Both the position numbers and the translations under genes were made by a program. A stretch of 64,000 nucleotides of DNA from Inia geoffrensis (lineage: Eukaryota; Chordata; Mammalia; Artiodactyla; Iniidae), in the NCBI GenBank assembly GCA_036417435.1, contig CM070910.1, positions 78,538,784-78,602,783 of the forward strand, in the 5' to 3' direction. The notes below the pieces were generated by a model. It did not search any database. It had not been told where the DNA came from and worked only from the letters and a program-made list of their open reading frames with translations. Positions 11,359 through 23,428 of the stretch are shown piece by piece (within the stretch, counting starts at the first letter, position 1; every line of letters begins with the position of its first letter).

Positions 11359-12864
11359 CTGGTTAAAATTAGGACACGGGTGAGGGTAAAGTTTCGGGTG
11401 AGTGTCATGGTTAGGTTTCAGGTTAGGGTTAGGGTTAGGGAATGGAGAGGGATGAGGGTACAGTTTAGGGTACCGCTGCGGTTTAGTGTTAGCGTACGTG
11501 TGAGGGCACGAGTTAGTCTTGGTGTCCTGGTTAAGATTATGGCACGGGTGAGGGTAAGGCTTCGGTTGAGGGTCAGGGTTAGGTTTCAGGTTAGGGTTAG
11601 GGTTAGGGAATGGAGAGGTATTAGGGTACAGGTTAGGGTACGACAATGCTTAAGGGTTAGCGTAAGTGTGAGGGCACGAGTTAGTGTTGGTGTACTGGTT
11701 AAGACAAGGGCACCGATGAGGGTAAGGTCTCGGAAAAGGGTCACGTTCAGGTTTTCGCTTAGGGTTAGGGTTAGGGAATGGGGAGGGATTATGGTACAGG
11801 ATAGGGTACGACAATGCTTAAGGGTTAGCGTACTTTTGAGGGCATGAGTTAGTGTTTGTGTACTGGTTAAGATTAGGGCATTGGTTAGGGTAGGGCATCG
11901 GAAGTGGGTCAGGTTTAGGGATGGGGTTAGTGTTAGGGTTAAGGAATGGGGCGGGATTAGGGTATAATTTAGGGTACGACAAGGCTTAAGGTTTAGCGTA
12001 CGTGTGAGGGCACAAGTTAGTGTTGGTGTCCTCGTTAAGATTACGGCACGGGTGAGGGTAAGCCTTCGGGTGGGGGTCAGGGTTAGGATTCGTGTTAGGG
12101 TTAGGGTTAAGGAATGCAGAGGGATTAGGGTACAGCTTAAGGTACGACAGTGCTTAAGGGTTAGCGTTCATGTGAGGGCAAGGGTTAGTGTTAGTGTCCT
12201 GGTTAAGATTAGGGCACGGGTGAGGGTAAGGCTTCGGGTGAGGGTCAGGGTTAGGATTCGTGTTAGGGTTAAGGTTAAGTAATGCAGAGGGATTAGGGTA
12301 CAGCTTAGTGTACGACAGTGCTTAAGGGTTAGCGTTCGTGTGAGGGCAAGCGTTAGTGTTAGTGTCCTGGTTAAGATTAGGGCACGGGTGAGGGTAAGGC
12401 TTCAGGTGAGGGTCAGGGTTAGGATTCGGGTTAGGGTTAGGGAATGGGGAGGGATTAGGGTACAGTTTAGGGTACGACAACGATTAAGGGTTAGCGTACT
12501 TGTGAGGGAACGATTTAGTGTTGGTGTCCTGGTTAAGATTAGGGCACGGGTGAGGGTATGGTTTCGGGTGAGGGCCAGGGATAGAATTCGGGTTAGTGTT
12601 AGGGTTAGGGAATGGGGAGATATTAGGGCACAGTTTAGGGTACCACAACGCTTAAGGTTTAGCGTATGTGTGAGGTCACTAGTTAGTGTTAGTGTACTGC
12701 TTACGATTAGGGCACGGGTGAGGGTAAGGCCTCGGAAGAGGGTCACGTTAAGGGTTAGGGTTAGGGTTAGGGTTAGGGAATGGGGATTGATTAGGGTACA
12801 GATTAAGGTACGGCAATGGCTTAGGGTTAGCGTACGTTAGAGGGTATGGGTTAGTGTTGATGTA
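11359..12864 (+). repeat. HOR unit 11: 9-mer M1-M2-M3-M4-M5-M5-M6-M7-M8, 1506 bp
   Basis: 6 bp short of 9 x 168: one TTAGGG is missing in M6 near 12430. M2 carries ggtttcagg near 11582, an M1-like string. M5 is doubled. Near-identical copies lie at 20249-21754 and 23429-24934. Confidence 0.84.
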
Positions 12865-14538
12865 CTGGTTAAAATTAGGACACGGGTGAGGGTAAAGTTT
12901 CGGGTGAGTCTCATTGTTAGGTTTCAGGTTAGGGTTAGTGTTAGGGAATGGAGAGGGATTAGGGTACAGGTTAGGGTACCGCTGCAGTTTAGTGTTAGCG
13001 TACGTATGAGGGCACGAGTTAGTCTTGGTGTCCAGGTTAAGATTAGGGCACGGGTGAGGGTAAGCTTTCGGGTGAGGGTAAGGGTTAGGATTCGGGTTAG
13101 GGTTAGGGTTAGGGAATGGAGAGGGATTATTGTACAGTTTAGGGTATGACAATGCTTAAGGGTTAGCGTAAGTGTGAGGGCACGAATTAGTGTTGGTGTA
13201 CTGGTTATGATTAGGGCATAGGTTAGGGTAGGGCATCGGAGGTGGTTCAGGTTTAGGGATGGGGTTAGGGTTAGGGTTAAGGAATGGGGAGGGATTAGGG
13301 TACAATTTAGGGTACGACAAGGCTTAAGGGTTAGCGTAAGTGTGAGGGCACGAGTTAGTGTTGGTGTACTGGTTAAGACAAGGGCACCGATGAGGGTAAG
13401 GTCTCGGAAAAGGGTCACGTTCAGGTTTTCGCTTAGGGTTAGGGTTAGGGAATGGGGAGGGATTATGGTACAGGATAGGGTACGACAATGCTTAAGGGTT
13501 AGCGTACTTTTGAGGGCATGAGTTAGTGTTTGTGTACTGGTTAAGATTAGGGCATTGGTTAGTGTAGGGCATCGGAAGTGGGTCAGGTTTAGGGATGGGG
13601 TTAGGGTTAGGGTTAAGGAATGGGGAGGGATTAGGGTATAATTTAGGGTACGACAAGGCTTAAGGTTTAGCGTACGTGTGAGGGCACAAGTTAGTGTTGG
13701 TGTCCTCGTTAAGATTACGGCACGGGTGAGGGTAAGCCTTCGGGTGGGGGTCAGGGTTAGGATTCGTGTTAGGGTTAGGGTTAAGGAATGCAGAGGGATT
13801 AGGGTACAGCTTAAGGTACGACAGTGCTTAAGGGTTAGCGTTCGTGTGAGGGCAAGGGTTAGTGTTAGTGTCCTGGTTAAGATTAGGGCACGGGTGAGGG
13901 TAAGGCTTCGGGTGAGGGTCAGGGTTAGGATTCGTGTTAGGGTTAAGGTTAAGTAATGCAGAGGGATTAGGGTACAGCTTAGTGTACGACAGTGCTTAAG
14001 GGTTAGCGTTCGTGTGAGGGCAAGCGTTAGTGTTAGTGTCCTGGTTAAGTTTAGGGCACGGGTGAGGGTAAGGCTTCAGGTGAGGGTCAGGGTTAGGATT
14101 CGGGTTAGGGTTAGGGAATGGGGAGGGATTAGGGTACAGTTTAGGGTACGACAACGATTAAGGGTTAGCGTACTTGTGAGGGAACGATTTAGTGTTGGTG
14201 TCCTGGTTAAGATTAGGGCACGGGTGAGGGTATGGTTTCGGGTGAGGGCCAGGGATAGAATTCGGGTTAGTGTTAGGGTTAGGGAATGGGGAGATATTAG
14301 GGCACAGTTTAGGGTACCACAACGCTTAAGGTTTAGCGTATGTGTGAGGTCACTAGTTAGTGTTAGTGTACTGCTTACGATTAGGGCACGGGTGAGGGTA
14401 AGGCCTCGGAAGAGGGTCACGTTAAGGGTTAGGGTTAGGGTTAGGGTTAGGGAATGGGGATTGATTAGGGTACAGATTAGGGTACGGCAATGGCTTAGGG
14501 TTAGCGTACGTTAGAGGGTATGGGTTAGTGTTGATGTA
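12865..14538 (+). repeat. HOR unit 12: 10-mer M1-M2-M4-M3-M4-M5-M5-M6-M7-M8, 1674 bp
   Basis: An extra M4 precedes M3. This is explained by a 1674 bp tandem duplication: about 11650-13320 repeats as about 13325-14995, with the joint inside the first M4 (gacaaggcttaaggg near 13317). M6 lacks one TTAGGG. Confidence 0.83.
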
Positions 14539-15546
14539 CTGGTTAAAATTAGGACACGGGTGAGGGTAAAGTTTCGGGTGAGTCTCATTGTTAGGTTTCA
14601 GGTTAGGGTTAGGGTTAGGGAATGGAGAGGGATTAGGGTACAGGTTAGGGTACCGCTGCAGTTTAGTGTTAGCGTACGTATGAGGGCACGAGTTAGTCTT
14701 GGTGTCCAGGTTAAGATTAGGGCACGGGTGAGGGTAAGCTTTCGGGTGAGGGTAAGGGTTAGGATTCGGGTTAGGGTTAGGGTTAGGGAATGGAGAGGGA
14801 TTATTGTACAGTTTAGGGTACGACAATGCTTAAAGGTTAGCGTAAGTGTGAGGGCACGAATTAGTGTTGGTGTACTGGTTATGATTAGGGCATAAGTTAG
14901 GGTAGGGCATCGGAGGTGGTTCAGGTTTAGGGATGGGGTTAGGGTTAGGGTTAAGGAATGGGGAGGGATTAGGGTACAATTTAGGGTACGACAACGCTTA
15001 AGGTTTAGCGTATGTTTGAGGGCACCAGTTAGTGTTGGTGTCCTGGTTAAGATTAGGGCACGGGTGAGGGTAAGGCTTCGGGTGAGGGTAAGGTTTAGTA
15101 TTCGTGTTAGGGTTAGGGTTAAGGAATGCAGAGGGATTAGGGTACAGCTTAGGGTACGACAGTGCTTAAGAGTTAGCGTTCGTGTGAGGGCAAGGGTTAG
15201 TGTTAGTGTCCTGGTTAAGATTAGGGCACGGTTGAGGGTAAGGCTTCAGGTGGGGGTCAGGTTTAGGAATCGGGTTAGGGTTAGGATTAGGGAATGGGGA
15301 GATATTAGGGCACAGGTTAGGGTACCACAACGCTTAAGGTTTAGCGTAACTGTGAGGTCAGTAGTTAGTGTTAGTGTACTGCTTACGATTAGGGCACGGG
15401 TGAGGGTAAGGCCTCGGAAGAGGGTCACGTTAAGGGTTAGGGTTAGGGTTAGGTTTAGGGAATGGGGATTGATTAGGGTACAGGTTAGGGTACGGCAATG
15501 GCTTAGGGTTAGCATACGTTAGAGGGCATGGGTTAATGTTCATGTA
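14539..15546 (+). repeat. HOR unit 13: 6-mer M1-M2-M4-M5'-M6/7-M8, 1008 bp
   Basis: Exactly 6 x 168, lacking M3. Compared with its copy at 26609-27784 it has one M5 fewer, so one whole monomer was gained or lost between the copies. Confidence 0.82.
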
Positions 15547-16888
15547 CTGGTTAAAATTAGGACACGGGTGAGGGTAAAGTTTCGGGTGAGTGTCATGGTT
15601 AGTTTTCAGGTTAGGGTTAGGGTTAGGGAATGGAGCGGGATTAGGGTACAGGTTAGGGTACTGCTGCGGTTTAGTGTTAGCGTACGTGTGAGGGCACGAG
15701 TTAGTCTTGGTGTCCTGGTTAAGATTAGGGCACGGGTGAAGGTAAGGTTTCGGGTGAGGGTCAGGGTTAGGATTCGGGTTAGGGTTAGGGTTAGGGAATA
15801 GAGAGGGATTAGGGTACAGGTTATGGTACGACAATGCTTAAGGGTTAGCGTAAGTGTGAGGGCATGAGTTAGTGTTGCTGTACTGGTTAAGACAAGGGCA
15901 CCGATGAGGGTAAGGTCTCGGAAAACGGTCACGTTCAGGGTTTCGCTTAGGGTTAGGGTTAGGGAATGGGGAGAGATTAGGCTACAGGATAGGGTACGAC
16001 AATGCTTAAGGGTTAGCTTACTTTTGAGGGCATTAGTTAGTGTTTGTGTACTGGTTAAGATTAGGGCATTGGTTAGGGTAGGGCATCGTAAGTGGGTCAG
16101 GTTTAGGGATGGGGTTAGGGTTAGGGTTAAGGAATGGGGAGGGATTAGGGTACAATTTAGGGTACGACAGCGCTTAAGGGTTAGCGTTTGTGTGAGGGCA
16201 AGGATTAGTGTTAGTGTCCTGGTTAAGATTATGGCACGGGTGAGGGTAAGGCTTCGGGTGAGAGTCAGGGTTAGGATTCGTGTTAGGGTTAGGGTTAAGG
16301 AATGCAGATGGATTAGGGTATAGCTTACGGTACGATAGTGCTTAAGGGTTAGCGTTCGTGTGAGAGCAAGTGTTAGTGTTAGTGTCCTGGTTAAGATTAG
16401 GGTACGGGTGAGGCTAAGGCTTCAGGTGAGGGTAAGGGTTAGGATTGGGGTTAGGGTTAGCGTTAGGGAATGGGAAGTGATTAGGGTAGTTTAGGGTACG
16501 ACAACGATTAAGACTTAGCGTACGTGTGAGGGCACGAGTTAGTGTTGGTGTCCTGGTTAAGATTAGGGCACGGGTGAGGGTAAGGTTTCGGGTGAGGGTC
16601 AGGGATAGAATTCGGGTTAGGGTTAGGGTTAGGGAATGGGGAGATATTAGGGCACAGTTTAGGGTACCACAACGTTTAAGGTTTAGCGTACGTGTGAGGT
16701 CACTAGTTAGTGTTAGTGTACTGCTTACGATTAGGACACGGGTGAGGGTAAGGCCTCGGAAGAGGGTCACGTTAAGGGTTAGGGTTAGGGCTAGGGTTAG
16801 GAAATGGGGATTGATTAGAGTACAGGTTAGGGTACGGCAATGGCTTAGAGTTAGCGTACGTTAGAGGGCATGGGTTAGTGTAGATGTA
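15547..16888 (+). repeat. HOR unit 14: 8-mer M1 to M8, 1342 bp
   Basis: Complete order, with the same 2 bp loss in M6 as unit 9 (gggtagtttaggg near 16485). Copied at 27785-29126, offset 12238 bp. Confidence 0.84.
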
Positions 16889-17896
16889 CTGGTTAAAATT
16901 AGGACATGGGTGAGGGTAAAGTTTCGGGTGAGTGTCATGGTTAGGTTTCAGGTTAGGGTTAGGGTTAGGGAATGGAGAGGGATGAGGGTATATGTTAGGG
17001 AACTGCTGTTGTTCAGTGTTAGCGTACGTGTGAGGGCACTAGTTAGTCTTGGTGTCCTGGTTAAGATTAGGGCACGGGTGAGGGTAAGGCTTCGGGTGAG
17101 GGTCAGGGTTAGGATTCGGGTTAGGGTTAGGGTTAGGGAATGGAGAGGGATTAGGGTACAGGTTAGGGTACGACAATGCTTAAGGGTTAGCATAAGTGTG
17201 AGGGCACCTGTTAGTGTTGGTGTACTGGTTAAGACAAGGGCCCCGATGAAGGTAAGGCCTCGGAAAAGGGTCACGTTCAGGGTTTCACTTAGGGTTAGGG
17301 TTAGGGAATGGGGAGGGATAAGGGTACAGGATAGGGTACGACAATGCTTAAGGGTTAGCGTACGTTTGAGGGCATGAGTTAGTGTTTGTGTACTGGTTAA
17401 GATTAGGGCATAGGTTAGGGTAGGGCATCGGAGGTGGGTCAGGATTAGGGATGGGGTTAGGGTCAGGGTTAAGGAATGGGGAGGGATTAGAGTACAATTT
17501 AGGGTACGACAACGCTTAAGGTTTAGCGTACATGTGAGGGCACGAGTTAGTGTTGGTGTCCTGGTTAAGACAAGGGCACCGATGAGGGTAAGGCTTCAGG
17601 TGAGGGTCAGGTTTAGGATTCGGGTTAGGGTTAGGATTAGGGAATGGGGAGATATTAGGGCACAGTTTAGGGTACCACAACGCTTAAGGTTTAGCGTACC
17701 TGTGAGGTCAGAAGTTAGTGTTAGTGTACTGCTTACGATTAGGGCAAGGGTGAGGGTAAGGCCTCGGAAGAGGGTCACGTTAAGGGTTAGGTTTAGGGTT
17801 AGGGTTAGGGAATGGGGATTGATTAGGGTACAGGTTAGGGTACGGCAATGGCTTAGGGTTAGCATACGTTAGAGAGCATGGGTTAGTGTTGATGTA
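16889..17896 (+). repeat. HOR unit 15: 6-mer M1-M2-M3-M4-M3/6/7-M8, 1008 bp
   Basis: The fifth monomer (17561-17728) starts as M3 (aagacaagggcaccgatg), becomes M6-like at cttcaggtgag, then M7-like at gagatatta. The first switch lies in the short shared string gagggtaagg, upstream of the TTAGGG core, unlike most hybrids here. Copied at 29127-30134. Confidence 0.83.
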
Positions 17897-19240
17897 CTGG
17901 TTACAATTAGGACACGGGTGAGGGTAAAGTTTCGGGTGAGTGTCATGGTTAGTTTTCAGGTTAGTGTTGGGGTTAGGGAATGGAGAGGGATTAGGGTACA
18001 GGTTAGGGTACCGCTGCGGTTTAGTGTTAGCGTACGTGTGAGGGCACGATTTAGTCTTGGTGTCCTGGTTAAGATTAGGGCACGGGTGAGGGTAAGGTTT
18101 CGGGTGAGGGTCAGGGTTAGGATTAGGGTTAGGGTTAGGGTTAGGGAATAGAGAGGGATTAGGGTACAGGTTATGGTACGACAATGCTTAAGGGTTAGCG
18201 TAAGTGTGAGGGCATGAGTTAGTGTTGCTCTACTGGTTAAGACAAGGGCACCGATGAGGGTAAGGTCTCGGAAAACGGTCACGTTCAGGGTTTCGCTTAG
18301 GTTTAGGGTTAGGGAATGGGGAGAGATTAGGCTACAGGATAGGGTACGACAATGCTTAAGGGTTAGCTTACTTTTGAGGGCATGAGTTAGTGTTTGTGTA
18401 CTGGTTAAGATTAGGGCATTGGTTAGGGTAGGGCATCGGAAGTGGGTCAGGTTTAGGGATGGGGTTAGGGTTAGGGTTAAGGAATGGGGAGGGATTAGGG
18501 TACAATTTAGGGTACGACTACGCTTAAGGTTTAGCGTACGTGTGAGGGCACAAGTTAGTGTTGGTGTCCTCGTTAAGATTAGGGCACGTGTGAGGGTAAG
18601 GCTTCGGGTGAGGGTCAGGGTTAGGATTCGTGTTAGGGTTAGGGTTAAGGAATGCAGAGGGATTAGGGTACAGCTTAGGGTACGACAGCGCTTAAGGGTT
18701 AGCGTTCGTGTGAGAGCAAGGGTTTGTGTTAGTGTCCTGGTTAAGATTAGGGCACGGGTGAGGGTAAGGCTTCAGGTGAGGGTAAGGGTTAGGATTGGGG
18801 TTAGGGTTAGGGTTAGGGAATGGGGAGTGATTAGGGTACAGTTTAGGGTACGACAACGATTAAGGCTTAGCGTACGTGTGAGGGCACGAGTTAGTGTTGG
18901 TGTCCTGGTTAAGATTAGGGCACGGGTGAGGGTAATGTTTCGGGTGAGGGTCAGAGATAGAATTCGGGTTAGGGTTAGGGTTAGGGAATGGGGAGATATT
19001 AGAGCACAGTTTAGGGTACCACAACGCTTAAGGTTTAGCATACATGTGAGGTCACTAGTTAGTGTTAGTGTACTGCTTACGATTAGGGCACTGGTGATGG
19101 TAAGGCCTTGGAAGAGGGTCACGTTAAGGGTTAGGGATAGGGCTAGGGTTAGGAAATGGGGATTGATTAGAGTACAGGTTAGGGTACGGCAATGGCTTAG
19201 AAGTAGCGTACGTTAGAGGGCATGGGTTAGTGTTGATGTA
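17897..19240 (+). repeat. HOR unit 16: 8-mer M1 to M8, 1344 bp
   Basis: Complete order and exactly 8 x 168. Copied at 30135-31478, offset 12238 bp. Both copies share aaaacggtcac in M3 and ggatagggctagg in M8. Confidence 0.85.
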
Positions 19241-20248
19241 CTGGTTAAAATTAGGACACGGGTGAGGGTAAAGTTTCGGGTGAGTGTCATGGTTATGTTT
19301 CAGGTTAGGGTTAGGGTTAGGGAATGGAGAGGGATTAGGGTACAGGTTAGGGTACCGCTGCGGTTTAGTGTTAGCGTACGTGTGAAGGCACGAGTTAGTC
19401 TTGGTGTCCTGGTTAAGATTAGGGCACGGGTGAGGGTAAGGTTTCGGGTGAGGGTCAGGGTTAGGATTCGGGTTAGGGTTAGGGTTAGGGAATGGAGAGG
19501 GATTAGGGTACAGGTTAGGGTACGACAATGCTTAAGGGTTAGCGTACGTGTGAGGGCACGAGTTAGTCTTGGTGTCCTGGTTAAGATTAGGGCACGGGTG
19601 AGGGTAAGGCTTCGGGTGAGGGTCAGGGTTAGGATTCGTGTTAGGGTTAGGGTAAAGGAATGCAGAGGGATTAGGGTACAGCTTAGGGTACGACAGTGCT
19701 TAAGGGTTAGCGTTCGTGTGAGGGCAAGGGTTAGTGTTAGTGTCCTGGTTAAGATTAGGGCACGGGTGAGGGTAAGGCTTCGGGTGAGGGTCAGGTTTAG
19801 TATTCGTGTTAGGGTTAGGGTTAAGGAATGCAGAGGGATTAGGGTACTGCTTAGGGTACGACAGTGCTTAAGTGTTAGCGTTCGTGTGAGGGCAAGGGTT
19901 AGTGTTAGTGTCCTGGTTAAGATTAGGGCACGGTTAAGGGTACGGCTTCAGGTGAGGGTCAGGGTTAGGATTCGGGTTAGTGTTAGGATTAGGGAATGGG
20001 GAGATATTAGGGCACAGTTTAGGGTACCACAACGCTTAAGATTTAGCGTACCTGTGAGGTCACTAGTTAGTGTTAGTGTACTGCTTACGATTAGGGCACG
20101 GGTGAGGGTAAGGCCTCGGAAGAGGGTCACGTTAAGGGTTAGGGTTAGGGTTAGGGTTAGGGAATGGGGATTGATTAGGGTACAGGTTAGGGTACGGCAA
20201 TGGCTTAGGGTTAGCGTACGTTAGAGGGCATGGGTTAGTGTTGATGTA
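19241..20248 (+). repeat. HOR unit 17: 6-mer M1-M2-M5-M5'-M6/7-M8, 1008 bp; junction of the 8.89 kb duplication
   Basis: Left of about 19409 the sequence continues the first copy of the block. From the M2 at 19409 on it matches 10519 on (offset 8890). The joint lies within or beside this M2, where the two parent monomers were both M2 and almost identical. Confidence 0.82.
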
Positions 20249-21754
20249 CTGGTTAAAATTAGGACACGGGTGAGGGTAAAGTTTCGGGTGAGTGTCATGG
20301 TTAGGTTTCAGGTTAGGGTTAGGGTTAGGGAATGGAGAGGGATGAGGGTACAGTTTAGGGTACCGCTGCGGTTTAGTGTTAGCGTACGTGTGAGGGCACG
20401 AGTTAGTCTTGGTGTCCTGGTTAAGATTATGGCACGGGTGAGGGTAAGGCTTCGGTTGAGGGTCAGGGTTAGGTTTCAGGTTAGGGTTAGGGTTAGGGAA
20501 TGGAGAGGTATTAGGGTACAGGTTAGGGTACGACAATGCTTAAGGGTTAGCGTAAGTGTGAGGGCACGAGTTAGTGTTGGTGTACTGGTTAAGACAAGGG
20601 CACCGATGAGGGTAAGGTCTCGGAAAAGGGTCACGTTCAGGTTTTCGCTTAGGGTTAGGGTTAGGGAATGGGGAGGGATTATGGTACAGGATAGGGTACG
20701 ACAATGCTTAAGGGTTAGCGTACTTTTGAGGGCATGAGTTAGTGTTTGTGTACTGGTTAAGATTAGGGCATTGGTTAGGGTAGGGCATCGGAAGTGGGTC
20801 AGGTTTAGGGATGGGGTTAGTGTTAGGGTTAAGGAATGGGGCGGGATTAGGGTATAATTTAGGGTACGACAAGGCTTAAGGTTTAGCGTACGTGTGAGGG
20901 CACAAGTTAGTGTTGGTGTCCTCGTTAAGATTACGGCACGGGTGAGGGTAAGCCTTCGGGTGGGGGTCAGGGTTAGGATTCGTGTTAGGGTTAGGGTTAA
21001 GGAATGCAGAGGGATTAGGGTACAGCTTAAGGTACGACAGTGCTTAAGGGTTAGCGTTCGTGTGAGGGCAAGGGTTAGTGTTAGTGTCCTGGTTAAGATT
21101 AGGGCACGGGTGAGGGTAAGGCTTCGGGTGAGGGTCAGGGTTAGGATTCGTGTTAGGGTTAAGGTTAAGTAATGCAGAGGGATTAGGGTACAGCTTAGTG
21201 TACGACAGTGCTTAAGGGTTAGCGTTCGTGTGAGGGCAAGCGTTAGTGTTAGTGTCCTGGTTAAGATTAGGGCACGGGTGAGGGTAAGGCTTCAGGTGAG
21301 GGTCAGGGTTAGGATTCGGGTTAGGGTTAGGGAATGGGGAGGGATTAGGGTACAGTTTAGGGTACGACAACGATTAAGGGTTAGCGTACTTGTGAGGGAA
21401 CGATTTAGTGTTGGTGTCCTCGTTAAGATTAGGGCACGGGTGAGGGTATGGTTTCGGGTGAGGGCCAGGGATAGAATTCGGGTTAGTGTTAGGGTTAGGG
21501 AATGGGGAGATATTAGGGCACAGTTTAGGGTACCACAACGCTTAAGGTTTAGCGTATGTGTGAGGTCACTAGTTAGTGTTAGTGTACTGCTTACGATTAG
21601 GGCACGGGTGAGGGTAAGGCCTCGGAAGAGGGTCACGTTAAGGGTTAGGGTTAGGGTTAGGGTTAGGGAATGGGGATTGATTAGGGTACAGATTAAGGTA
21701 CGGCAATGGCTTAGGGTTAGCGTACGTTAGAGGGTATGGGTTAGTGTTGATGTA
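20249..21754 (+). repeat. HOR unit 18: 9-mer, copy of unit 11 at +8890 bp
   Basis: M1-M2-M3-M4-M5-M5-M6-M7-M8, 1506 bp. Near-identical to 11359-12864 and 23429-24934. Units 18 and 20 share cctcgttaag at the start of M7 (near 21419 and 24599), where unit 11 has cctggttaag. Confidence 0.86.
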
Positions 21755-23428
21755 CTGGTTAAAATTAGGACACGGGTGAGGGTAAAGTTTCGGGTGAGTC
21801 TCATTGTTAGGTTTCAGGTTAGGGTTAGTGTTAGGGAATGGAGAGGGATTAGGGTACAGGTTAGGGTACCGCTGCAGTTTAGTGTTAGCGTACGTATGAG
21901 GGCACGAGTTAGTCTTGGTGTCCAGGTTAAGATTAGGGCACGGGTGAGGGTAAGCTTTCGGGTGAGGGTAAGGGTTAGGATTCGGGTTAGGGTTAGGGTT
22001 AGGGAATGGAGAGGGATTATTGTACAGTTTAGGGTACGACAATGCTTAAGGGTTAGCGTAAGTGTGAGGGCACGAATTAGTGTTGGTGTACTGGTTATGA
22101 TTAGGGCATAGGTTAGGGTAGGGCATCGGAGGTGGTTCAGGTTTAGGGATGGGGTTAGGGTTAGGGTTAAGGAATGGGGAGGGATTAGGGTACAATTTAG
22201 GGTACGACAAGGCTTAAGGGTTAGCGTAAGTGTGAGGGCACGAGTTAGTGTTGGTGTACTGGTTAAGACAAGGGCACCGATGAGGGTAAGGTCTCGGAAA
22301 AGGGTCACGTTCAGGTTTTCGCTTAGGGTTAGGGTTAGGGAATGGGGAGGGATTATGGTACAGGATAGGGTACGACAATGCTTAAGGGTTAGCGTACTTT
22401 TGAGGGCATGAGTTAGTGTTTGTGTACTGGTTAAGATTAGGGCATTGGTTAGTGTAGGGCATCGGAAGTGGGTCAGGTTTAGGGATGGGGTTAGGGTTAG
22501 GGTTAAGGAATGGGGAGGGATTAGGGTATAATTTAGGGTACGACAAGGCTTAAGGTTTAGCGTACGTGTGAGGGCACAAGTTAGTGTTGGTGTCCTCGTT
22601 AAGATTACGGCACGGGTGAGGGTAAGCCTTCGGGTGGGGGTCAGGGTTAGGATTCGTGTTAGGGTTAGGGTTAAGGAATGCAGAGGGATTAGGGTACAGC
22701 TTAAGGTACGACAGTGCTTAAGGGTTAGCGTTCGTGTGAGGGCAAGGGTTAGTGTTAGTGTCCTGGTTAAGATTAGGGCACGGGTGAGGGTAAGGCTTCA
22801 GGTGAGGGTCAGGGTTAGGATTCGTGTTAGGGTTAAGGTTAAGTAATGCAGAGGGATTAGGGTACAGCTTAGTGTACGACAGTGCTTAAGGGTTAGCGTT
22901 CGTGTGAGGGCAAGCGTTAGTGTTAGTGTCCTGGTTAAGTTTAGGGCACGGGTGAGGGTAAGGCTTCAGGTGAGGGTCAGGGTTAGGATTCGGGTTAGGG
23001 TTAGGGAATGGGGAGGGATTAGGGTACAGTTTAGGGTACGACAACGATTAAGGGTTAGCGTACTTGTGAGGGAACGATTTAGTGTTGGTGTCCTGGTTAA
23101 GATTAGGGCACGGTTAAGGGTACGGCTTCAGGTGAGGGTCAGGGTTAGGATTCGGGTTAGTGTTAGGATTAGGGAATGGGGAGATATTAGGGCACAGTTT
23201 AGGGTACCACAACGCTTAAGATTTAGCGTACCTGTGAGGTCACTAGTTAGTGTTAGTGTACTGCTTACGATTAGGGCACGGGTGAGGGTAAGGCCTCGGA
23301 AGAGGGTCACGTTAAGGGTTAGGGTTAGGGTTAGGGTTAGGGAATGGGGATTGATTAGGGTACAGGTTAGGGTACGGCAATGGCTTAGGGTTAGCGTACG
23401 TTAGAGGGCATGGGTTAGTGTTGATGTA
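21755..23428 (+). repeat. HOR unit 19: 10-mer M1-M2-M4-M3-M4-M5-M5-M6-M6/7-M8, 1674 bp; 3180 bp duplication joint
   Basis: It follows unit 12 up to M6, including the marker ggaacgattt near 23071. It then switches to the M6/7 hybrid (cggttaagggtacgg near 23112) that otherwise occurs at 11040 and 19930. This fixes the crossover to roughly 40 bp between about 23080 and 23112. Confidence 0.84.

Larger units (their letters stand above)
10519..19408 (+). repeat. Large block, copy 1 (8890 bp)
   Basis: HOR units 10 (second half) to 17 (start). Markers from 10.52 to about 14.2 kb recur at +8890. Markers from about 14.2 to 15.0 kb recur at +12070, and from about 15.2 to 19.2 kb at +12238. Edges are placed at the M2 monomers where the two parents match; they are accurate to about one monomer. 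Confidence 0.83.

Noticed and set aside
11970..11985. TATAAT-like string in M4 (gggtataattt) as a promoter
   Set aside because: It is a one-base variant of the normal gtacaattt of M4 and recurs only in copies of that monomer. There is no -35 element, and the setting is eukaryotic repeat DNA.
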